This document shows positions 1 to 7,287 of a stretch of DNA of 40,931 nt, one piece after another (the stretch's first letter is position 1; each line of letters begins with the position of its first letter). Location of the stretch: contig JAPOGE010000007.1 in the NCBI GenBank assembly GCA_028283345.1, positions 1-40,931 of the forward strand, written 5' to 3'. Below the pieces are notes generated by a model, which was not told the DNA's origin, did no database searches, and worked only from the letters and a program-made list of their open reading frames with translations. The position numbers were made by a program, and so were the translations under genes. Source of the stretch: Candidatus Poseidoniales archaeon (GTDB lineage Archaea; Thermoplasmatota; Poseidoniia; Poseidoniales; Poseidoniaceae).

Positions 1-54
1 CAAACCCAAACCTAAACCCAAACCCAAATTCAAACCCAAACCCAAACCCAAACC
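1..54. repeat. CCCAAA hexamer tandem repeat
   Basis: Nine near-identical units of a CCCAAA hexamer occupy the first 54 bases, with one unit altered to a TTCAAA form. One forward frame reads it as alternating Lys-Pro and stays open to a TGA at 101-103, ending in a short Ser/Thr/Pro-rich tail, so it may be the C-terminal end of a gene cut by the window edge. A second forward frame reads Asn-Pro repeats and stops at 66-68. The repeat is certain; whether it is coding is not. Confidence 0.75.
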
Positions 55-111
55 GACAACCCCTGTAACATCGTCCCCCAATAAATCCCTAACTTATCCT
101 TGAGCAGAGGG

Positions 112-182
112 TAGCGCGTGTTGCGCCCCGTAGTGCCGCATCTAGGCGGCAAAATAACCTCTGTTTCAAGGCCAAATCAGGC
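112..182 (+). repeat. left 71-bp terminal inverted repeat of the island
   Basis: Begins TAGCGCGTGTTGCGCCCCG and ends AAGGCCAAATCAGGC. Aligned without gaps to the reverse complement of 5972-6042 it matches 58 of 71 positions by hand count. The outer 19 and inner 15 bases are identical, with mismatches confined to the middle. The conserved outer and inner blocks are what paired recombinase-binding sites would look like, but no recombinase site consensus was identified. Confidence 0.8.
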
Positions 183-384
183 AAGATTGAAAATTGATGA
201 AATTGAAAAATTAGGTGGTGCTATGGCTGCGATAGAAGTTGGTTGGCAACAGCGTGAAATTCACGAAGCCGCATGGGCACATCTCAATGAGGTTGAAAGT
301 GGAAAACGAAAAATCGTTGGCATCAATCATGGATTGCTGAAAGAATTGATTTTGTGCGCTCATCTCGTTTGCTATCTGACTTAA
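118..384 (+). pseudogene. methylmalonyl-CoA mutase large-subunit fragment
   Basis: A reading frame opening inside the left inverted repeat carries, from about 184 to 327, a stretch typical of the methylmalonyl-CoA mutase large subunit: IEKLGGAMAAIEVGW, then QREIHEAA, then EVESGKRKIVGIN. In full-length mutases (over 500 residues) this lies near the C-terminal end of the substrate-binding barrel domain. Only about 45 recognisable residues remain; the sequence then changes to an unrelated tail and stops. The first 22 residues are translated inverted repeat. It is a captured or leftover gene fragment with no expected activity. Family assignment rests on motif recognition, not a search. Confidence 0.65.
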
Positions 385-456
385 CTTTCGGCATGAGCAA
401 TTCACTAAGTTTCTAAGTACTTGAAAGAAATGACTTGTTTAAGTTCTCAACAAAGA

Positions 457-718
457 CTAATTCTTCCGTCCTAGGCCTTCAAGAGATATTCCTGTCAACA
501 CACCCCAAACCGCAGGGTAATCGATTTCTAGTGCTAGACATAGTATCATTGCTAATACTCCAATAATCAATGATGTACCCAAACTTTACCAAATCTAAGA
601 TGGAATTTGAAACGTTCGGTAACAAATCTAGCAAATGCAAAGGATGCAATAAGAGAAACAGAGTACACGGCCCACATAATAAACTGCCACCATTCTAGTT
701 GGTATCGACATTACGAAG
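457..718 (-). pseudogene. frameshifted small membrane protein
   Basis: Two minus-strand frames join into one plausible membrane protein. The first reads WWQFIMWAVYSVSLIASFAF and on to HLRFGK; the second continues SLGTSLIIGVLAMILCLAL and ends GISLEGLGRKN before a stop at 457-459. The switch falls at an A-run near 580-590, where one extra A would restore a single frame. It follows the sugar dehydrogenase gene on the same strand, 13 bases after its stop. No clear start codon is seen. It is either a decayed gene or a homopolymer error in the assembly. The family is not recognised. Apart from this, the 405-731 interval holds nothing I can identify. Confidence 0.45.
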
Positions 719-731
719 TAATATTGTGTAC

Positions 732-1937
732 TTATACTTCCGAAATTTCATAAATTGTGCCAGCCCAACTAAAGACAAGTAATTCATCTGAAAGTCCGCG
801 GCCAAATCCTACAATCATTATCCCAGTTGTATCAATTTCCTCTGGTAGCCAGCCATCATCGGTTTGCTTAATCAACCAAATTGTACCTGTGCAAAAATCA
901 CCATACATGTATCCACCTTGTAAGGACGAAGGGCCCCAATCCATCCAGTATCCACCAGATATCGAACAAAAACCTCTTCCTGAATTATGTGAATAAACCG
1001 CAACTGGATCGGTGAATTCATCATCTGCAGGACTCATTTCTTGTTCACAATCCGAATCTGCAATGAATTCGTGAAATCCTTCCCTTTCTGACCATCCCAG
1101 ATTAGTGGGTTCAGAAGTTGTAACGTAATTGATCTCCTCCCAACAATTCTGGCCAACATCCGCTATCCAAAGCCCACCATTAGGATCAACATCAAACCTC
1201 CATGGATTTCGCAAGCCAGAATGGAGAATATATGGATCCCCTTCTGAATTGTTCAAAACTGGACTCATAGTTCCATTCACATATTGGAAAAGATGTATTG
1301 CTCCTTGAGGAGAAGAAGCGTTTTGTCCGTTTGAATATTGATCATTACTACCACCACCATCACCCAAGCCCCATAGATATTGATTATTACCAATGCTAAG
1401 CAAGTGCCCACCATTGTGATTTCGTTTAGGCTCTTCGACTTCCCTCAATACTACAATAGTTGATTGATTTAGTACACCATTTTCTATTTTAGCCTCTGCT
1501 AAGATTATCCCTGACTGATTCGGTCCCGTGCAGGTACCATTTTCCACATATGATAGCAATATAGCGCTGGTATTTTCATAATCTTCATCAAATGCCATTC
1601 CCAGTAATCCCTGTTCATAATGACATCTATTCACAACATCACCTAAACTCGCTACTACCCGAGTGGAATTACCATCCCAGGAAGTAATATTTCCAGATAA
1701 ATCTACCAACCACAATTCATCTAAAACTGGATGCTTCAAAGATAAGACTGGTGTTTCAAAGCCGGTCAGAAACTCAGTACAAACCAAATTTTCTCGATTT
1801 GGAGTCTTGCAGTCGATTTCTATCCTCTCTTGCCATTGATACCCCTTATCCTCTTCTACAACTTCCTCACTGCCAAAACATCCAGTAAATGTTGCAGACA
1901 ATACCAACAGAGAGATTAATATTGTCTTGGAGTACAT
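732..1937 (-). CDS. PQQ-type sugar dehydrogenase (glucose/sorbosone dehydrogenase family) lipoprotein
   Basis: A 401-residue exported protein. The N-terminus has a hydrophobic signal ending in a lipobox-like LSATFTGC, predicting a lipid-anchored protein facing outward. The body is the six-bladed propeller of the glucose/sorbosone dehydrogenase family: EQGLLGMAF, then RNHNGGHL with the expected His, the GLGDGGG loop, HSGLRNPWRF with its Arg, the Trp-rich IADVGQNCWEEINYV, and a late GGYMYGDFCTG. Family members oxidise aldoses outside the membrane using PQQ; no PQQ biosynthesis gene is in view, so cofactor use is assumed. Several extra cysteines may form disulfides. It is AT-rich like the rest of the island and is divergent from the SGNH-MBOAT pair, suggesting shared control of sugar or polysaccharide modification. 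Its exact substrate cannot be read. Confidence 0.85.
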   Translation of the reverse strand: MYSKTILISLLVLSATFTGCFGSEEVVEEDKGYQWQERIEIDCKTPNRENLVCTEFLTGFETPVLSLKHPVLDELWLVDLSGNITSWDGNSTRVVASLGDVVNRCHYEQGLLGMAFDEDYENTSAILLSYVENGTCTGPNQSGIILAEAKIENGVLNQSTIVVLREVEEPKRNHNGGHLLSIGNNQYLWGLGDGGGSNDQYSNGQNASSPQGAIHLFQYVNGTMSPVLNNSEGDPYILHSGLRNPWRFDVDPNGGLWIADVGQNCWEEINYVTTSEPTNLGWSEREGFHEFIADSDCEQEMSPADDEFTDPVAVYSHNSGRGFCSISGGYWMDWGPSSLQGGYMYGDFCTGTIWLIKQTDDGWLPEEIDTTGIMIVGFGRGLSDELLVFSWAGTIYEISEV

Positions 1938-2056
1938 AATATTCCCCAGATAATTTACTGCATACTATTCACCTATTTCAACAAATTTGTAAAATTGAGT
2001 TTGCAATAGGTTTTTCACCATATGATTATTTTTATTAAGAACTCTGGCCCATCAAC
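1938..2056. promoter_or_regulatory. divergent promoter region of the island cargo
   Basis: A 119-base AT-rich gap separates the start of the sugar dehydrogenase (leftward) from the SGNH protein (rightward), so it must hold promoters for both. A/T-rich stretches compatible with archaeal TATA elements occur around 1945-1960 and 2020-2040, but no confident TATA/BRE pair can be fixed by eye. Confidence 0.4.
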
Positions 2057-3205
2057 ATGGAGATTGATAAATCTTTACGGGAGGAAAATGTACAATCATT
2101 ATCATTATCCATTTCAATCGTATTTCTTGTCTTCATATTGATGAGTTCAACATTCAACTCATTTATTATCAAACCTTTACTTCGAGATGGAAGTTTAATT
2201 GTTCATGGGCGTTACATGATCACATTTGATGCACTAGATACTGTAGAGGCTGATGAAGGAGCAAGCGTAGTTGCAATTGGCTCCTCAATTACTCGTGCCT
2301 CGATTGATGGTAGCTGCATTGAGAATTTCAGTTCAATTCGGGATTTGGAGGTTTACAATTTAGGATTGTCAGCAGCCAATCCGTATACTGAACTGATGCA
2401 ATTAACCGCACTAATCAATTCAAATCCGGATATAGTATTGCTTGAGGCAGGTGTGAATAGTTTTTGGGATATAGATAGCCAAAATAGAACTGGTGGAATA
2501 AACGAAGAATCTTATATTGAATTCCGAATGAGATTAAACTCCATACTTATGGACGACTCTGATTTTGGTAATTGGACAGAAATTATTAGAGAAAAAGATA
2601 GAGAATTCCTTTTTGATGACTATTTCTCAAGAAATAATGAGACTGCTAAGTATTCCAATGAGGCTATTGAAGAACTGTTTAGCCGTTTCGTATTAGATCA
2701 ATCCAATGCAGCAAAAACCACAAGTTGGCTACGAGCACCAGAAACTTCTGATGAATCATGGGAGGACTATCTCAGTACACCAAATTACAGAATAGGAGTT
2801 TGGAATAACGGTTCTATGATAGAAGATTGGGAAGCATGGTTCGAAAATAATATGCAAGAGCGCTCTAAATTTGGTGAATTTAATCCCCAGCATAGTGGAA
2901 CATTATTTCACACTGTAATGGAACATATTGTTGAAGAATTGACAAGAAATGAGATTACGGTCATTCTAATTGCAACCCCTAGAAATCCAATGGTTTTTGA
3001 CTACCTTGAACCGGGCCAAACAGATGGACTGAATTCTTCACTTTCTAATTTGACCATTTCAGATGATGTCATTGTTGAAAATATGTTTTGGGAGACATGG
3101 GATAAGGATGAGTTCTTGGATAGAAATCATCTTAACGATAACGGAAGACAAAAAATGTGTGAAATATTAGCACCTAAAATTGATACTATTTTAACAGGTG
3201 AATAA
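2057..3205 (+). CDS. membrane-anchored SGNH-fold protein (AlgX/DltD-like role)
   Basis: 382 residues. One hydrophobic segment at about residues 16-36 should anchor it with the bulk outside the membrane. The SGNH hydrolase blocks are visible: AIGSSITRAS supplies the nucleophile Ser block, NLGLSAANPY the Gly block, LLEAGVNSFWD the Asn block, and DRNHLNDNGR near the C-terminus the Asp-x-x-His pair. It overlaps the start of the following MBOAT gene by 8 bases, a sign of translational coupling. In known systems (alginate AlgI/AlgX/AlgJ, teichoic acid DltB/DltD) an MBOAT protein passes an acyl group across the membrane and an SGNH partner transfers it to a polymer. That is the inferred job here; the polymer is unknown. 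Confidence 0.75.
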   Translation: MEIDKSLREENVQSLSLSISIVFLVFILMSSTFNSFIIKPLLRDGSLIVHGRYMITFDALDTVEADEGASVVAIGSSITRASIDGSCIENFSSIRDLEVYNLGLSAANPYTELMQLTALINSNPDIVLLEAGVNSFWDIDSQNRTGGINEESYIEFRMRLNSILMDDSDFGNWTEIIREKDREFLFDDYFSRNNETAKYSNEAIEELFSRFVLDQSNAAKTTSWLRAPETSDESWEDYLSTPNYRIGVWNNGSMIEDWEAWFENNMQERSKFGEFNPQHSGTLFHTVMEHIVEELTRNEITVILIATPRNPMVFDYLEPGQTDGLNSSLSNLTISDDVIVENMFWETWDKDEFLDRNHLNDNGRQKMCEILAPKIDTILTGE

Positions 3206-4661
3206 TTTGGATTTTGTAACATCAGACTACTATTTCTGGTTTCTTCCAGCAGTTTTTCTCTGCACCTTTGTCATTGGAAATAAACAGAGAAGGAAGCAAA
3301 TAGCAATCCTACTTGTAAGTTCATATATTTTCTTCTGGTTTGCATCCGGTTGGCATATTTTATTATTGTTAATTTCAACACTTGTAGATTGGAATGCTGC
3401 AAAAAATATCTACTTATCTAATGATTCGAAAGTTAAGAAAAGATGGTTGAAAGGTGCTTTGATAATTAATCTTGGACTGTTAGGTATCTTCAAGTATCTA
3501 GATTTCATTATTGAGACTTGGAATTGGTCAACATTACGTATTACTGGCGCACCAGAAATAGATACATTAGGGCTATTATTACCGGTGGGAATTTCATTTT
3601 ACACTTTCCAAACAATGTCCTATACTATTGATGTATATCGTGGGAAAAGTGAACCATATGACGATTTTATTTCATTCGCTTGCTATGCGGCCTTTTTCCC
3701 ACAACTTGTAGCAGGACCAATTGTTAGATCAGACCATTTCAGAAAAGAAATCGAATCGACCTTGACCCCTTCAGCTATGAGGTTCAGACTTGGATTAACA
3801 CTAATCGTTTATGGTCTTGCGAAAAAACTGATTATTGCAGACAATGTTGCACTTCATGTTAATGCAATCTTTGAGGACTCATCTGGACTAAACAATATTG
3901 GCCTTGTCTGGTGGGGAGCACTTGCTTTTGGAATCCAGATTTACTGCGACTTTTCAGCATACACAGATATTGCTATCGGTTCAGCACATTTACTTGGAAT
4001 AAGATTGCCTGAAAATTTTGATTCCCCATATGGTGCAACATCTCCTCAGGACTTTTGGAGGCGTTGGCATATTTCTCTTTCAACTTGGTTGAGAGATTAT
4101 TTGTATATTCCATTAGGGGGGAGCAAAAATGGACCCCGTGTACTACTTTTCGCTCTAATGGGAACGATGTTACTAGGAGGATTATGGCACGGAGCGTCTT
4201 GGAATTTCGTGCTGTGGGGATTCATGCACGGATTGCTTTTGATTCTCCATCGCACCCTCAAAGATACTAAACCAGTAGCTAATCTATTTGAAAAACTTCC
4301 ACGAATCTCATGCCTATTAGGTTGGGTAGTAACACAATATTTTGTTTTCATGACCTGGCTAGTGTTCCGTTTAGAAGATACTTCGCTCCTTATACCTTCA
4401 TTGAAAACATACATTGGAATAGGTGGACATTGGAATATTTCTGAAATGGCAGACATATTGCCAGAAGTACGTTATCTTACCTTTGCTATTGCCATCATAT
4501 TCCTCATAGGACACTTTGTAAGTTGGAAAATTGGTGGAGTAAAAAATTGGATTTCCCGCCAGAATTCTGTTGTTTGGGGTGTTTGTATTGGAGTGATGTT
4601 GATGCTTACTTTGTCGCTGAGACCGGTTGAAACAGTAGATTTCATCTACTTCAGATTTTGA
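3198..4661 (+). CDS. MBOAT-family membrane O-acyltransferase (AlgI/DltB-like)
   Basis: 487 residues with about ten hydrophobic segments. The GTG start overlaps the preceding stop. Family landmarks are clear: LLPVGISFYTFQTMSYTIDV, PQLVAGPIVR, then SPQDFWRRWHISLSTWLRDY followed by LYIPLGGSK, and GGLWHGASWNFVLWG with the conserved His near residue 335. Members move acyl groups to extracellular polysaccharides with an SGNH partner, which is encoded immediately upstream. Length and motif spacing fit AlgI/PatA-type enzymes. Function as a surface-glycan acyltransferase is established for the family; the substrate here is inferred only from context. Confidence 0.88.
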   Translation: MNNLDFVTSDYYFWFLPAVFLCTFVIGNKQRRKQIAILLVSSYIFFWFASGWHILLLLISTLVDWNAAKNIYLSNDSKVKKRWLKGALIINLGLLGIFKYLDFIIETWNWSTLRITGAPEIDTLGLLLPVGISFYTFQTMSYTIDVYRGKSEPYDDFISFACYAAFFPQLVAGPIVRSDHFRKEIESTLTPSAMRFRLGLTLIVYGLAKKLIIADNVALHVNAIFEDSSGLNNIGLVWWGALAFGIQIYCDFSAYTDIAIGSAHLLGIRLPENFDSPYGATSPQDFWRRWHISLSTWLRDYLYIPLGGSKNGPRVLLFALMGTMLLGGLWHGASWNFVLWGFMHGLLLILHRTLKDTKPVANLFEKLPRISCLLGWVVTQYFVFMTWLVFRLEDTSLLIPSLKTYIGIGGHWNISEMADILPEVRYLTFAIAIIFLIGHFVSWKIGGVKNWISRQNSVVWGVCIGVMLMLTLSLRPVETVDFIYFRF

Positions 4662-4670
4662 AGTTCTTCA

Positions 4671-4951
4671 CTAATCTTCAGAATTATTCTTTCGCCTAAC
4701 GCGAAAAGTCGATTTAGCCGGTTCAACATCATCCATTGGCTCAGGTCCACCTTTACGCTCTTCTAATGCAATTTCAAATCCGGGACGTATTTTCCAATCG
4801 GGACCTTTCTTTGGCCTATGGTGTTTGCAAACGAGAAAAACTTCGCTTGATGAGTTGCGACTGGCCAAGTGATTCCAAAGTTAAAGATAAGTGGTAACAT
4901 CAATGCTACCATTGTCCAACCAACAATCAGCGCAAGGACATCTCGTCGCAT
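4671..4951 (-). pseudogene. frameshifted small membrane protein downstream of the TrkA fragment
   Basis: Two overlapping minus-strand frames appear to be halves of one protein of about 95 residues. The first (4951 leftward) starts MRRDVLALIVGWTMVALMLP and continues with one membrane-spanning segment to FGITWPVA. The second (from 4868) continues SRNSSSEVFLVCKHHRPKKG and ends in a charged tail at 4671. The start lies six bases after the TrkA-like stop, as in an operon. A single indel in the overlap would join them. It is probably a one-helix membrane protein with a cytoplasmic basic/acidic tail, now broken or mis-assembled. The family is not recognised. Confidence 0.45.
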
Positions 4952-4957
4952 TTAGCA

Positions 4958-5340
4958 TCACACCTTGAATTTCTTTTCAAGGTCTTCAACCCTGTCTGGT
5001 GGAAGGAAAATTATTAGTTTGTCATCTTCCATAAGAGGCTTAGAAGGAGATGGCCGAAGTGTTTCCCAATCATCGTTAGCATTTCTTCTTTGGATAAATG
5101 CGACTTTACACCAACTTGGTAGACTAATCGATGATAATGTCTTACCGGCAAAATTTGCATTGGGAGTAATAGTAAGCATATGCCAACCACATCTGGAATA
5201 CTCGAAAGGAGGGCATAAGACCCAGGTAGTTCAGAATGTATTTTTGAAAGAATACTATCAACAGCAACACGTTTTCTATCGACTGCAAAAGTAATTCCCA
5301 TTCGCCTTACAACATTTACTAAATCAGCATAGATTTCACC
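4958..5340 (-). pseudogene. TrkA/RCK C-terminal fragment, frameshifted
   Basis: The distal part of the recombinase reading frame changes into potassium-uptake regulator (TrkA) sequence: ADLVNVVRRMGITFAVDRKR then VAVDSILSKIH, which fits the end of an RCK NAD-binding domain. After SSIPDVVG the match continues in another frame from 5179 as MLTITPNANFAGKTLSSISL, ending LIIFLPPDRVEDLEKKFKV, a typical RCK_C domain with the GKTL turn. The frame change lies near 5180-5190. Only the last third of a TrkA-like protein remains, without the N-terminal NAD-binding glycine loop. Family assignment is by motif resemblance. Confidence 0.55.
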
Positions 5341-5961
5341 TGTGAATCTCTTGTTCTTGTCCTTGATGTGTTTGATGGCATCCTTGGTTCGCTCTGAAAT
5401 CTGCCCACTTTCCAATTCGGCGATTCCACCGATCATTGTCAAGAAGAATCGACCCATTGCTGAAGTCGTATCGAGGGCCTGTCCACCGAATTCAACCACA
5501 TGCATCCCCACGTCCTTCTTCGTCAATTCATCGACTGTTGTGAGCATGTCTTGCACAGTTCTGAACAACCTGTCCACCTTGACGATGATAATGTGCTTTA
5601 TTCCGTGGTTCTGAATATAGTCCTTCATCGCTTTACCTGCGGGTCTTGTCCACAGATGTTTAGTTGCTGAGACTCCATCATCAACGAATACCTTGACAAC
5701 ATTGTATCTCTTCATCCGGCCATAGTTTGTGCAATTTGTTTCCTGTGCTTCAAGACTGATTCCTTCTTCGGATTGCCTCTTAGATGATACTCTGATGTAA
5801 ATCACAGCTTTAGGCTGGTCTTCGGTATTGTTATCGGACACACCTACATTTATCTGTTCTTCTTTATACGTGGTGGCGGATTCCGTAACTGAATTTGTTG
5901 ACGCACTGTTGCTATTGGATTTGAGATGAAACGACCCAGTGTTTCCATCCATTTGACTCAC
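5014..5961 (-). CDS. serine recombinase catalytic domain, C-terminally chimeric
   Basis: A 315-residue frame starting just inside the right inverted repeat. Residues 1-48 are a Ser/Thr/Asn-rich leader. The resolvase/invertase domain follows: AVIYIRVSSKRQ with the nucleophile Ser, ISLEAQE, VDRLFR, TSAMGRFFLTMIGGIAELE and ISERTK. It ends at about residue 205 (KDKNKRFTGE). Where a DNA-binding domain should follow, the sequence becomes a TrkA-like fragment that is itself frameshifted at the end. The catalytic residues look intact, but loss of the normal C-terminus makes an active enzyme doubtful. Its position at one end and inward orientation fit a gene that once mobilised or inverted the segment. 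It could still be expressed as a truncated protein. Confidence 0.7.
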   Translation of the reverse strand: MSQMDGNTGSFHLKSNSNSASTNSVTESATTYKEEQINVGVSDNNTEDQPKAVIYIRVSSKRQSEEGISLEAQETNCTNYGRMKRYNVVKVFVDDGVSATKHLWTRPAGKAMKDYIQNHGIKHIIIVKVDRLFRTVQDMLTTVDELTKKDVGMHVVEFGGQALDTTSAMGRFFLTMIGGIAELESGQISERTKDAIKHIKDKNKRFTGEIYADLVNVVRRMGITFAVDRKRVAVDSILSKIHSELPGSYALLSSIPDVVGICLLLLPMQILPVRHYHRLVYQVGVKSHLSKEEMLTMIGKHFGHLLLSLLWKMTN

Positions 5962-5971
5962 TGTTTCAGTG

Positions 5972-6042
5972 GCCTGATTTGGCCTTAAAATAGCGGGTTT
6001 TTCGCCACCTGACTACGACACTGCGGGGCGCAACACGCGCTA
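5972..6042 (-). repeat. right 71-bp terminal inverted repeat of the island
   Basis: The reverse complement begins with the same TAGCGCGTGTTGCGCCCCG and ends with the same AAGGCCAAATCAGGC as the left repeat. The interior differs at 13 positions, many of them C/T or A/G changes. The recombinase start codon lies 11 bases inside it. Confidence 0.8.
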
Positions 6043-6393
6043 GTCCGTGTGCCGGACAACAGTGCCCCATTCAGACCCCGAAAAAGACCCTGTTTCAGAG
6101 GAGATTTCACCACCCTCCCAAGTGGGTGAAAGTGATGAAAACAGTAGTTCATCAATAAGTGAACTTGGTGGGAACAGTGCGTCCAACTATAATGGCGGCG
6201 CAGTGTGCCTTTCACGGCCAATTCCTGATGCGAAACCTTTTATGTAAAAAGAGAGGTATTAAGCAGAATGTACGTTTATGGTGGAGGTATGTCTATAGAC
6301 AAACCCAATAATAAGAAAATATCCCAACCTAAAGCAACATCATCATCATAAGATTAATTCGGGAGGTATGTACCACGCAGGGAGACCAATAGC
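6043..6393. other. gene-poor junction between island and GC-rich chromosome
   Basis: This 350-base stretch separates the right inverted repeat from the first GC-rich gene. It has mixed base composition and only weak short frames: a GTG-started 66-codon frame at 6047, and a 27-codon frame at 6268-6351 with a GGTGGAGGT just before its internal ATG at 6289. Neither resembles a known protein. A GGGAGG at 6361-6366 and a CAGGGAG about ten bases before the 6394 start are candidate ribosome-binding sites for the next gene. Confidence 0.5.
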
Positions 6394-7287
6394 ATGTCAT
6401 TTGGAGAAGTACGAGTTCCCGAACGCGCTCCGCTGCTCGCTTGGTTTCTATCATGCACCACCCTCGCCATCTGGAATTACAGCCGTGGCCTGTATCTTTG
6501 GGCGGGATACAACCTCGGGGGGGCGGTGATGGCCTTGATGGTGATCTCGTTCATGTGGAGCGGCCGTATACGCATGCCTGTATTGCCGCTGTGGATCGCC
6601 TACACCACGACGTTGCTGCACTTCTTCGGTGGCTCGCTCGGCGCACCGGATAGCGGACCTGGCCCCTTCTGCTTCGATGGCATGCAGCCGGGGGAATGGT
6701 TGTGCGCCGACGGCGTCAACGGGATGTACCACGTCCACGCCTGGTGGGACGAATTGGTGCACGGAACGAACAGCGCCGCCGCCGCCATCGGTTGGTCATT
6801 CGCATGGCGCAGGGTGTCCAATCACAACGGATGGGGGATTTCGCCACGCATGGTCGCGGGTATCTGCTTCTCGCTCACCGTCGCCATCGGGGTGGGTTAC
6901 GAGGTGTACGAGTTCTTCGGCAAGACCGTTTTCCTGACGATTGACCAAGGAGGCTACCTGAACACGGCGAGCGACCTCATCAGCAATCTCGTGGGCGCAG
7001 GGGTGGGAATGATGTTCGCACTGTTTTACGACCCACTGAACGGAAAGGCGCCGAGCGTGAGCGCTACCCCGCTGCCATGGCAGGCGTCACTCACGCTCAT
7101 CACCACGCTCCCACTCTCGGTCATCGGGGGCCTGCTCTCGCTCGACCTGCTATTGCTGGATGGTGCGTTGGTCGGTGCAGACTATGACCGCGTGGGAGAG
7201 ATCCTGCTCGGCTCGGTGCTGCTCTCCCTGTTGCTGTCAGCTGCGCGATTGGTTCAGCAATCACAGATGAAGAAACGAGAGGCCTGA
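6394..7287 (+). CDS. YjdF/DUF2238-like integral membrane protein
   Basis: 297 residues with seven or eight hydrophobic segments. The signature resembles the YjdF (DUF2238) group: a WWDELVHGTNSAAAAIG helix with acidic and His residues, GVGYEVYEFFGK in the next helix, and TASDLISNLVGAGVGM after it, the pattern D..H / E.YE / D.I.N in successive membrane segments. An extracellular loop at about residues 88-115 carries two cysteines (PFCFDGMQPGEWLC). The biochemical role of the family is not established; the in-membrane Asp, His and Glu suggest metal or proton handling. The ATG follows a CAGGGAG ribosome site. It is the first clearly chromosomal-type, GC-rich gene right of the island. Confidence 0.65.
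   Translation: MSFGEVRVPERAPLLAWFLSCTTLAIWNYSRGLYLWAGYNLGGAVMALMVISFMWSGRIRMPVLPLWIAYTTTLLHFFGGSLGAPDSGPGPFCFDGMQPGEWLCADGVNGMYHVHAWWDELVHGTNSAAAAIGWSFAWRRVSNHNGWGISPRMVAGICFSLTVAIGVGYEVYEFFGKTVFLTIDQGGYLNTASDLISNLVGAGVGMMFALFYDPLNGKAPSVSATPLPWQASLTLITTLPLSVIGGLLSLDLLLLDGALVGADYDRVGEILLGSVLLSLLLSAARLVQQSQMKKREA

Larger units (their letters stand above)
112..6042. mobile_element. AT-rich integrated element bounded by 71-bp inverted repeats
   Basis: The segment is clearly more AT-rich than the DNA to its right and is closed at both ends by 71-bp inverted repeats (112-182 and 5972-6042). A serine recombinase reading frame starts just inside the right repeat, pointing inward. Cargo: a sugar dehydrogenase, an SGNH-MBOAT acylation pair, and fragments of methylmalonyl-CoA mutase, TrkA and two small membrane proteins. 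No target-site duplication is visible just outside the repeats. The seen facts are the repeats, base composition and recombinase domain; that it moved or inverted as a unit is inference. It could instead be a recombinase-controlled invertible segment or a composite of several insertions. Confidence 0.6.

Noticed and set aside
112-182. Integron attC-like site in the inverted repeat
   Set aside because: The end has a GCGC-GTGTT-GCGC mini-palindrome, but no paired GTTRRRY/RYYYAAC cores are present and the recombinase is of the serine type, not an integron tyrosine integrase.
6268-6351. A 27-codon frame with GGTGGAGGT before an internal ATG
   Set aside because: Too short and without similarity; the ribosome-like site alone is not enough to call a gene.
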